From Rhodocyclales bacterium (GTDB taxonomy: Bacteria > Pseudomonadota > Gammaproteobacteria > Burkholderiales > Rhodocyclaceae), in the NCBI GenBank assembly GCA_003105015.1, contig PQAF01000003.1:1-64000 (forward strand): 64,000 nucleotides of DNA, written 5' to 3'. Shown here piece by piece: positions 7,817 to 14,393 of this stretch. A model generated the notes under the pieces. That model made no database searches. It was not told the DNA's origin and saw only the letters and a list, made by a program, of their open reading frames with translations. The first letter of the stretch is position 1; each line of letters starts with the position of its first letter. Both the position numbers and the translations under genes were made by a program.

Positions 7817-10392
7817 ACGACAGCGACAAGCACGCTCCCGATCCTCTGCTGAATCCGCAGCGGCGCAGCTTCCTGAGGACGGCCGCCGCAGGCGGTGCCG
7901 TCGCGGCAGCCGGCGGGTTGACGGGACTGACTTTCGGCAGCAAGGAAGCGCAGGCCCACGCCTACGAGCCCTATCCGACCGACGACCAGCTGACGACGGT
8001 GGTGACGAGCTGCGACCACAACTGCGGCTCGCGCCACATGCTGGTCGCGCACAAGAAGGGCGACGTCATCGTGCGCCTGTCGACCGACGACGGCCGCTAC
8101 CAGGCCGGCGGCGCCTCCGGCTTCGAGACCGAGCAGGTGCCGCAGCTGCGCGCCTGCCTGCGCGGTCGCTCCTACCGCTCGCGCATCTATTCGCCGGAGC
8201 GGCTGCTCTACCCGATGCTGCGGGTGGGCGAGCGCGGCGAGGGCAAGTTCAAGCGCGTGTCGTGGGACGAGGCGCTCGACTTCATCGCGAAGAAGATGGT
8301 CGAATTGAAGGCGAAGTACGGCCCGACGGCGATCCTCGACCAGGCCTACGCCGGCACCTCCTACTGCGTGCTGCACAAGTCGGACCAGATCGAGGGCTTG
8401 CTGGCGCGCTTCCTCGGCATGTTCGGCTGCCGCAGCAATTCCTGGTCGGTGCCCTCCTACCAGGGCACCACCTTCTCCAGCCGCATCACCTTCGGCACCA
8501 TCGACGACGGCAACGAGGACGACGCCTTCGCCCACTCGAAGCTGATCATCATGTGGGGCTGGAACCCGGCCTACACCTTCCACGGCGGCAACACCTTCTA
8601 CTACATGCGCCTGGCCAAGCAGCGCGGCTGCAAGTTCGTGCTGGTCGACCCGCAGTACACCGATTCCGCCGCCAGCTACGACGCCTGGTGGATTCCCATC
8701 AAGCCGGGCACCGACGCGGCGATGCTGGCCGCCATGGCGCACCATATCTTCGCGAACAGGCTGCAGGACCAGGCCTTCATCGACAGGTTCGTGCAGGGCA
8801 TGGACGCCGGCACCATGCCGGACTGGGCCAAGGGCCAGGAAAATTTCAAGGACTACATCCTCGGCACTTCAGACGGCGTGCCGAAGACGCCGGAGTGGGC
8901 CGAGCGGATCTGCGGCGTGAAGGCGGATGACATCAAGAAGCTCGCGCAGATGTACGCCACCGTCAAGCCGGCGGCGCTGAAGGCCTCCTGGGCGCCGGGG
9001 CGGGCCGCCTACGGCGAGCAGTACAACCGCATGGCGGCGGCGCTGCAGGCGATGACCGGCAACATCGGCATCCTCGGCGGCAGCGCCGAGGGCGTCGGCA
9101 AGGGCTGGCATGCCGAGAGCGTGGCCTATCCCTACGACGAGTACGCCAACGTCTGGTACGCCTCGATCAAGTCCGACCGCTGGGCGCACTGCGTGCTGAA
9201 CTACCCGAACGTCAAGCGCGAGGAGGTCGGCCTGTGGCCGCGCACCGACAAGCTTGACGGCGTCGTCCCCAATATCAAGGCCATCTGGTGGCACGGCTCG
9301 GACTGGTTCAACCAGCTCACCAACATCAACAAGGAAATCGAGGCGATCAAGAAGCTGGAGCTGGTCGTCTGCCAGGATTCCACCATCACGCCCTCCGGGC
9401 TGTGGGCCGACGTGCTGCTGCCGATCGCCACGCATTTCGAGCGCCACGGCGTGGCGCTGCCCTGGTACAAGGGCCACTACTACATCCACCGTCCCAAGGC
9501 GATCGCGCCGCTCGGCGAGTCGAGGGCCGACTTCCAGGTGTTCACGGAGCTCGCTTACCGCTTGGAGAAACTGGATCCGGCGCTGAAAGACTTCGGCAAG
9601 CGCTACAACCCGCGCGCCGGGCGCGGCTATTTCGACGACCCCGACGACGTCGACGAGGCCTATCTTGCCGCTTGGTGGAAGGACAAGGTGCAGGCGCATC
9701 AGGGCGTGACGATGTCGTGGGAGGAGTTCAAGCACCGTGGCGTCTACAAGTTCGAATTCAAGGAACCGCTGGTGGCCTTCCGCGAGCAGATCGAGCGGGG
9801 CAAGCCCTTCCAGACGCCCTCCGGCAAGATCGAGGTCTTCTCGACGACGCTGGCCAAGGTCACCGACTGGACGAAGACGCAATGGGGCTATGCGATCCCC
9901 GCCATCCCGAAATGGATCGAGCCCTTCGAGTCGCTCAACCATCCGCTGGCGAAGATCTATCCCTTCCACATGGTGACGCCGCATCCGCGCTGGCGCACCC
10001 ATTCGATCTTCCACAACATTCCCTGGCTGCGCGAAACCTTCCAGCAGGAGATTACGCTGAATGCCTCGGACGCGAAGCGGCTCGGCATCCGCACCGGTGA
10101 CACCGTCGAGGTGTGGAACGCGCGCGGCCGCATCGTGCTGCCGGCCTACGTCACCGAGCGCTGCATGCCCGGTGTGGTGGTGGTCTACGAGGGCGCCTGG
10201 ATGGACCGCGACGCGGCCGGCATCGACCGTGCCGGCAACCCGGATTTCCTCACCCTGGATGAACCCTCGCCGGCGGGCGCCTTCGCCTACAACACCATCC
10301 TGTGCAACGTGAAGAAGACGGAGCGGGCGCACAAGCCGGGCTGGGACGTTCAAGCGACGGCGCGTTCGCATGTCTTCAGGCGTGATTACTGA
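7813..10392 (+). CDS. Tat-exported molybdopterin oxidoreductase catalytic subunit, DmsA-like
   Basis: An 859-residue member of the DMSO reductase superfamily holding a bis-pterin Mo or W cofactor. It has a twin-arginine signal (RRSFL at 17-21, cleavage probable after AQA at about 48). The cluster region reads C67-x3-C71-x3-H75 with C115 in LRACLRGRS; the third position is normally Cys. The following RIYSPERLLYPMLRVGERGEGKFKR region is closest to DmsA/YnfE. Cofactor-binding blocks (MWGWNP, LVDPQYTDSA, a C-terminal molydopterin-dinucleotide domain from about 720) are present. The residue coordinating the metal cannot be fixed by eye (around 185-200). Its neighbours are a pentaheme cytochrome, a DmsB-like subunit and a chaperone. 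The substrate is unknown. Confidence 0.9.
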   Translation: MNDSDKHAPDPLLNPQRRSFLRTAAAGGAVAAAGGLTGLTFGSKEAQAHAYEPYPTDDQLTTVVTSCDHNCGSRHMLVAHKKGDVIVRLSTDDGRYQAGGASGFETEQVPQLRACLRGRSYRSRIYSPERLLYPMLRVGERGEGKFKRVSWDEALDFIAKKMVELKAKYGPTAILDQAYAGTSYCVLHKSDQIEGLLARFLGMFGCRSNSWSVPSYQGTTFSSRITFGTIDDGNEDDAFAHSKLIIMWGWNPAYTFHGGNTFYYMRLAKQRGCKFVLVDPQYTDSAASYDAWWIPIKPGTDAAMLAAMAHHIFANRLQDQAFIDRFVQGMDAGTMPDWAKGQENFKDYILGTSDGVPKTPEWAERICGVKADDIKKLAQMYATVKPAALKASWAPGRAAYGEQYNRMAAALQAMTGNIGILGGSAEGVGKGWHAESVAYPYDEYANVWYASIKSDRWAHCVLNYPNVKREEVGLWPRTDKLDGVVPNIKAIWWHGSDWFNQLTNINKEIEAIKKLELVVCQDSTITPSGLWADVLLPIATHFERHGVALPWYKGHYYIHRPKAIAPLGESRADFQVFTELAYRLEKLDPALKDFGKRYNPRAGRGYFDDPDDVDEAYLAAWWKDKVQAHQGVTMSWEEFKHRGVYKFEFKEPLVAFREQIERGKPFQTPSGKIEVFSTTLAKVTDWTKTQWGYAIPAIPKWIEPFESLNHPLAKIYPFHMVTPHPRWRTHSIFHNIPWLRETFQQEITLNASDAKRLGIRTGDTVEVWNARGRIVLPAYVTERCMPGVVVVYEGAWMDRDAAGIDRAGNPDFLTLDEPSPAGAFAYNTILCNVKKTERAHKPGWDVQATARSHVFRRDY
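7923..7934 (+). repeat. Dispersed 12-mer GGGACTGACTTT, exact copy 1
   Basis: Exact copy inside the Tat-signal region of the molybdopterin catalytic subunit. Read as GGA CTG ACT TTC it encodes Gly-Leu-Thr-Phe. Confidence 0.8.
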
Positions 10393-10393
10393 G

Positions 10394-11068
10394 ATGGCAA
10401 AGAAACTCGACAAGGCGGAAGTCAAGAAAGCCCTCGAGCGCAAGGTCGTCCAGACGCGGCAGCCGGTCGTGCCGAAGACCCAGCTCGGCTTCATCCACCA
10501 CAACGTCGACTGCATCGGCTGCCGCGCCTGCGAGATCGCCTGCAAGGACAAGAACAACCTGCCGCCCGGGCCGCGCTTCCGCCGCGTCATGTACGTCGAG
10601 GGCGGCAGCTTCCCCGACGTGTACGCCTACAAGGTGAACATGTCCTGCAACCACTGCGCCGATCCGGCCTGCCTGCCGGCCTGTCCTTCGGGGGCGATCT
10701 GGAAGCGGGCCGACAACGGCGTGGTCGACATCGACTCGACGCTGTGCATCGGCTGCCGCCGCTGCGAGGCGGCCTGCCCCTACGGCGCGCCGCAGTGGGA
10801 CCCGAAGGAGCAGATCATCAAGAAGTGCAACATGTGCATCGACGAACTGGAGGCGGGGCGCAAGCCGTACTGCGTCATGGCCTGCATGATGCGCGTGCTC
10901 GACATCGGTCCGATCGACGCGCTTGCCGCCGGCACCTGGAAGACCACCGCCCTGGGGCCGGACGACAAGCCGGTGCGCCAGGTGAAGAACATGGCCGATC
11001 CCGCGCTGACGCGGCCCTCCATCGTTTTCATCCCGCACAGCAAGGGCCGGGTGGAGGGCAAGTCGTGA
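10394..11068 (+). CDS. Four-[4Fe-4S] ferredoxin subunit, DmsB-like
   Basis: Electron-transfer subunit of the oxidoreductase. The 224-residue protein has four cysteine sets: CIGCRACEIAC (40-50), CNHCADPACLPAC, CIGCRRCEAAC and CNMC with CVMAC, as in DmsB, PsrB and NrfC. It has no signal peptide, as expected for export piggy-backed on the Tat-signal catalytic subunit. The ATG at 10394 follows the catalytic stop by one base; an in-frame ATG at 10370 would overlap the upstream gene and has no better ribosome site. The stop overlaps the GTG of the chaperone gene. Confidence 0.93.
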   Translation: MAKKLDKAEVKKALERKVVQTRQPVVPKTQLGFIHHNVDCIGCRACEIACKDKNNLPPGPRFRRVMYVEGGSFPDVYAYKVNMSCNHCADPACLPACPSGAIWKRADNGVVDIDSTLCIGCRRCEAACPYGAPQWDPKEQIIKKCNMCIDELEAGRKPYCVMACMMRVLDIGPIDALAAGTWKTTALGPDDKPVRQVKNMADPALTRPSIVFIPHSKGRVEGKS

Positions 11069-11799
11069 GCGGGGTGCTGTCGCGCGAGCTGGCCGAGGCC
11101 CTGGCGGAGGACGCCGAGGCGCTGGCTGCCCTGCACGACCGCGAGCTGACGGCGGAGACGATCGCCGCACTGCGCGAAGTCGGCTTCCCGGCCAACCTCG
11201 GCCTGCTGCCGGCGGACGATCGTGCCCGACAGACCTGGCGCATGATGGCGGAGGCGCTGCCGCGTGAGGCCGACGCGGCGACACTCGACCGGCTGGCCGT
11301 CGACTACGCGGCGATCTACCTTACCGGCGCCTACGGCGCCTCGCCCTGCGAGTCGGTGTGGCTCGACGACGACCACCTGGCCTGCCAGGCGCCGATGTTC
11401 GCATTGCGCCAGCTGTATGCCGCGGCGGGGCTGGCGGCCGCGGACTGGCGCAAGCGGCCGGACGACCATCTGGTGCTGCAGCTGCTCTACCTGGCCCACG
11501 CATTGAGGCGAGCGGAAGAGCCGGACGCTCTGCGCCGGCTGGCGGCGATGATGGACGAGCACCTGCTGCGCTGGCTGCCGGATTTCGCCGAGCGCGTATC
11601 GGTGCGCTGCGAGCAGCCCTATTTCGCCGTGCTGGCGGGACTGACTTTTCTCTGGTGCGAACAGCTGCGCAACCTGCTCGCCGAACGCCTCGGCGAGCCG
11701 CGGCCGACGCGCGAGGCGGTCGAGGCCCGGCTCAGGCCGTCGCAGCGCACCGAGGCCGTGCCGCTCGCCTACATGCCGGGTGCGGCGCCAAGCTGGTAA
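11065..11799 (+). CDS. TorD/DmsD-family molybdoenzyme chaperone
   Basis: A 244-residue all-alpha cytoplasmic chaperone that would hold the catalytic subunit until its cofactor is inserted and proof-read its Tat signal. The family hallmark DYAAIYLTGAYGASPCESVW (about 76-95) is clear, and the helical C-terminal half (HLVLQLLYLAHAL, FAVLAGLTFLW) fits. The start is GTG at 11065, overlapping the previous stop (GTGA). The chaperone makes it likely that the operon is functional. One copy of the dispersed 12-mer lies inside it at 11637. Confidence 0.9.
   Translation: MSGVLSRELAEALAEDAEALAALHDRELTAETIAALREVGFPANLGLLPADDRARQTWRMMAEALPREADAATLDRLAVDYAAIYLTGAYGASPCESVWLDDDHLACQAPMFALRQLYAAAGLAAADWRKRPDDHLVLQLLYLAHALRRAEEPDALRRLAAMMDEHLLRWLPDFAERVSVRCEQPYFAVLAGLTFLWCEQLRNLLAERLGEPRPTREAVEARLRPSQRTEAVPLAYMPGAAPSW
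11637..11648 (+). repeat. Dispersed 12-mer GGGACTGACTTT, exact copy 2
   Basis: Exact copy inside the TorD-type chaperone gene; again encodes Gly-Leu-Thr-Phe in the same codon phase. Confidence 0.8.
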
Positions 11800-11831
11800 G
11801 CTCTCGCTCCTGCAACCGGGAGCACCCCACG

Positions 11832-12269
11832 ATGACCTTGCGTTTCATGCTTGCGGCCGCGATCGGCCTGATGACCTGCGGCGCAGCGCTGGCCGCGCCG
11901 ACCATCGAGCTTTCCGCCGGCATGCACCGCATCGAGGCGGAGGTGGCGAGCACGCCGGGCGACCGCGCCACCGGCCTGATGAACCGGCCCGCGATGCCCG
12001 CCCACCGCGGCATGCTGTTCGTCTTTCCCGAAGCCGGCGTGCAGTGCTTCTGGATGAAGAACACGCTGATCCCCTTGAGCATCGCCTTCCTCGACGACGA
12101 CGGCCGCATCGTGCAGATCGCCGACATGCAGCCGCAGTCGCTCGACAACCACTGCTCGTCGAAGCCGGTGCGCTTCGCGCTGGAGATGAACGCCGGCTGG
12201 TTCAAAAGCCGCGGCCTGGCCGCCGGCGCCAAGATCAACGGCATCGGCAAGGCGCCGCCGGCGAGATAG
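11832..12269 (+). CDS. Secreted DUF192 protein
   Basis: A 145-residue protein with a signal peptide (1-21, cleavage after ALA) and one DUF192 domain: RATGLMNRPAMPAHRGMLFVF, then FWMKNTLIPLSIAFLDDDGRIV, ending FALEMNAGWFKSRG. The family is a small beta-barrel of unknown function, usually exported. It lies 32 bp after the chaperone gene and is probably the last gene of the oxidoreductase operon, though DUF192 genes also occur alone. A role in the module is inference from position only. Confidence 0.82.
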   Translation: MTLRFMLAAAIGLMTCGAALAAPTIELSAGMHRIEAEVASTPGDRATGLMNRPAMPAHRGMLFVFPEAGVQCFWMKNTLIPLSIAFLDDDGRIVQIADMQPQSLDNHCSSKPVRFALEMNAGWFKSRGLAAGAKINGIGKAPPAR

Positions 12270-12288
12270 GTTACAGCCTTTCCCCCGC

Positions 12289-12386
12289 CCCCTTTCCCGC
12301 GGAAAGGGGTGACGGTGGTTCAGCCGCTGCGCGGCTTCCATGTTGTTGGCTTCAGCCCGCCTTGGGGCGGCCCGGCGGAGGGCTGT
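12289..12386. repeat. Structured intergenic element with stacked hairpins (REP-like)
   Basis: Three to four inverted repeats occur in under 100 bp: CCCCTTTCC/GGAAAGGGG (12289-12309, loop CGC), AGCCG/CGGCT around 12320-12336, and CCGCC/GGCGG inside a CAGCCC/GGGCTG stem near 12354-12386. There is no T tract. The pattern resembles the palindromic REP-type elements common between genes in GC-rich proteobacteria. It lies between two convergent genes and ends against a copy of the dispersed 12-mer. Confidence 0.5.
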
Positions 12387-12387
12387 G

Positions 12388-12399
12388 AAAGTCAGTCCC
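12388..12399 (-). repeat. Dispersed 12-mer GGGACTGACTTT, exact copy 3
   Basis: Exact copy (AAAGTCAGTCCC on the plus strand) across the stop codon of the ModE-type regulator, at the edge of the REP-like structured element. Confidence 0.8.
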
Positions 12400-13465
12400 T
12401 GGAGAACGGCGCTTCCGTGCCGCTGCCGGCCGGCTCGTAGCCGGGCAGGGCGCGCACGGCACGGCGGAAACCGTTCCCCTTCAGCAGGGCGAGCAGCGAT
12501 TCGAAGGCCGGCTGGCGCAGCTGGTCGCGCCGCGTGACGAGGAAGTAATCCTCCTTCAGCAAGGGAACGAAGCCCAGGCCGAACTGGCGCGCCGCCGCCT
12601 CGACGCCGAGGCCGGCATCGGCGTGGCCGCTGGCGATCATCGCCGCCACCGCGGAGTGCGTCATCTCCACGTCCCCATAGCCGGCGATGGTCTGCGCCGC
12701 GATGCCGTTCTCCCGCAGCAGCCAGTCGAGCAGCAGGCGCGTGCCGGCGCCGCTCTGGCGGTTGAGGAAGCGCACGTTCGCCCGCGCCAGGTCGCGGATG
12801 CCGCGCAGCTTCTTCGGGTTGCCGGGGGCGACCATGATGCCTTGGCTGCGCTTGGCCAACCGGATCAACACCTGCTGGCGCGGCCGAAGGTAGGGCTTGT
12901 ACTGCTGCCACAGCGTCGCGCCGACGGCCCCCTCGGGACAATGAAAGCCGGCGATCTCGCAGCGTCCTTCGGCGAAGGAGGCCAGGCTTTCCAGGCTGCC
13001 GTGGAACTGCAGGTCGACCGGCTGTCCCTGCTTGGCCATGCGCGCCGGCAGCAGCGCCAGCGCCAGGTCGTGGCTGGCATGGATGCGGGGCACCGCCCGG
13101 GCCGGCGCGACCGCCTCGGCCAATCCCTGCGCCATCTGCTCGGCGGCGGCGGCGAGCTGCGGCGCGAGTTGCTCGCGGATCTGCGCGTCGAGTTCGAGCA
13201 GGCGGGTGGCGAAGGGGGTCAGGCGGGTGCCCAGGCCGCGTGCCGGGATCAGCAGCGGGTGGCCGAAATTCGTTTCCCAGCGCGCCAGCATGCCCCAGGC
13301 GTTGCGATAGGAGATGCCGGCCTCGCGCGCCGCCGAGGCAATCGAGCCGGTGCGCCGGATGCGCTCGAGCAATCCGAGCAGCCTCGCCTCCTCCGGCAGC
13401 GCCGGGGTGCCTCCGAAGGTCCAGCTGCAGGCCAGCGCCATGCCCTTTATGCTGTCTGACGACAT
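12392..13465 (-). CDS. ModE-type HTH regulator with periplasmic-binding-protein-like ligand domain
   Basis: A 357-residue one-component regulator. Residues about 22-95 form a LysR/ModE-like winged helix (RRTGSIASAAREAGISYRNA and WETNFGHPLL), where tyrosine-arginine in ISYRNAW is the ModE signature rather than LysR. Residues about 125-340 form a PBP-like domain (PF12727 type) that would bind an oxyanion or a cofactor precursor. The ATG at 13465 has GGAGA 8 nt upstream and a TACAAT -10 at 13491-13496. It diverges from tupA, so tungstate or molybdate is the likely effector. TOBE domains, the usual ModE sensor, are absent. Confidence 0.85.
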   Translation of the reverse strand: MSSDSIKGMALACSWTFGGTPALPEEARLLGLLERIRRTGSIASAAREAGISYRNAWGMLARWETNFGHPLLIPARGLGTRLTPFATRLLELDAQIREQLAPQLAAAAEQMAQGLAEAVAPARAVPRIHASHDLALALLPARMAKQGQPVDLQFHGSLESLASFAEGRCEIAGFHCPEGAVGATLWQQYKPYLRPRQQVLIRLAKRSQGIMVAPGNPKKLRGIRDLARANVRFLNRQSGAGTRLLLDWLLRENGIAAQTIAGYGDVEMTHSAVAAMIASGHADAGLGVEAAARQFGLGFVPLLKEDYFLVTRRDQLRQPAFESLLALLKGNGFRRAVRALPGYEPAGSGTEAPFSRD

Positions 13466-13478
13466 ATTTGTGTCTCCA

Positions 13479-13495
13479 ACAATTTTGCCTATTGT
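13479..13495. promoter_or_regulatory. Second inverted repeat at the regulator's start site
   Basis: ACAAT (13479-13483) and ATTGT (13491-13495) flank 7 bp and overlap the regulator's -10 box (TACAAT on the minus strand, 13491-13496). It may be an auto-regulatory site; the short arms make this tentative. Confidence 0.35.
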
Positions 13496-13517
13496 ACGGG
13501 ACGGCCGATGCGGAGCC

Positions 13518-13537
13518 ATATGCAGACGGATGCATAT
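13518..13537. promoter_or_regulatory. Candidate operator between the ModE-type regulator and tupA
   Basis: ATATGCA (13518-13524), six bases, TGCATAT (13531-13537): a perfect 7-bp inverted repeat centred in the 113-bp divergent gap. It covers the position of the regulator's -35 box and touches TATTAA (13535-13540), a possible tupA -10. Its size and AT-rich arms resemble ModE-type sites. Confidence 0.6.
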
Positions 13538-13578
13538 TAAACGGTCCGTCGGCCCGACACCTAAAAGGAGACTACCCC

Positions 13579-14388
13579 ATGAGACGCACGACCCTTTGGC
13601 GCGGCCTGCTGCTCGGCGCCTTGATCGCGGCGGTTCAGCCTGCGCTGGCGCGCGACATTCGCCTGTCCACCACAACCAGCACGGAGAACTCCGGGCTGCT
13701 CAAGGCGATCCTGCCGGCCTTCGAGGCAAAGCACGGCGTCAAGGTACACGTGATTTCGGTCGGCACCGGCAAGGCGCTCGAACTGGGCAAGAACGGCGAC
13801 GTCGATGTGGTGCTGGTGCATGCTCGGCCGTCCGAGGACAAGTTCGTCGCCGACGGCCACGGCGTGAACCGCCGCGACGTGATGTACAACGACTTCATCC
13901 TGGTCGGCGCGCAGGAGGATCCGCTGGCGCTGCGCGGCACGCGCGACGTCATCGCCGCCTTCCGCAAGCTGGGCGAGGGAAAGACGAAATTCATCTCGCG
14001 CGGCGACAACTCCGGCACGGACCAGATGGAGAAAACCTATTGGAAGGAGGCAGGCGTCGCGCCGAAGGGCGCCTGGTTCGTCTCGGCCGGCCTCGGCATG
14101 GGCGAGGTGCTGACCATGGCCGGCGAGATGAAGGCCTACACCCTGAGCGACCGCGCCACCTTCGGCGCCTATCGCGCCAAGACCGGCCTGGAGATCCTCG
14201 TCCAGGGCGACAGGAAGATGTTCAATCCCTACGGCATCATCGCCGTCAGTCCGAAGAAATATCCGGACATCAACCACGACGGCGCCATGAAACTGATCGA
14301 GTGGATCACCTCGAAGGAGGGGCAGGACCTGATCGCCGGCTTCAAGGTCAACGGCGAGCAGCTGTTCTTCCCCAGCGCCGGCAAGTAG
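13579..14388 (+). CDS. tupA: Tungstate-binding periplasmic protein TupA
   Basis: Substrate-binding component of the TupABC tungstate importer. The 269-residue protein has a Sec signal (1-24, cut after ALA) and the family's ligand motif STTTSTENSGLL (about 28-39), followed by HVISVGTGKAL, FISRGDNSGTD and YTLSDRATF. All are diagnostic of TupA rather than ModA. AAAAGGAG precedes the ATG. Unusually, no tupB or tupC follows: the next gene is rlhA on the opposite strand five bases away. A perfect palindrome GGCGCTAGCGCC (14390-14401) sits at that junction. Confidence 0.92.
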   Translation: MRRTTLWRGLLLGALIAAVQPALARDIRLSTTTSTENSGLLKAILPAFEAKHGVKVHVISVGTGKALELGKNGDVDVVLVHARPSEDKFVADGHGVNRRDVMYNDFILVGAQEDPLALRGTRDVIAAFRKLGEGKTKFISRGDNSGTDQMEKTYWKEAGVAPKGAWFVSAGLGMGEVLTMAGEMKAYTLSDRATFGAYRAKTGLEILVQGDRKMFNPYGIIAVSPKKYPDINHDGAMKLIEWITSKEGQDLIAGFKVNGEQLFFPSAGK

Positions 14389-14393
14389 GGGCG

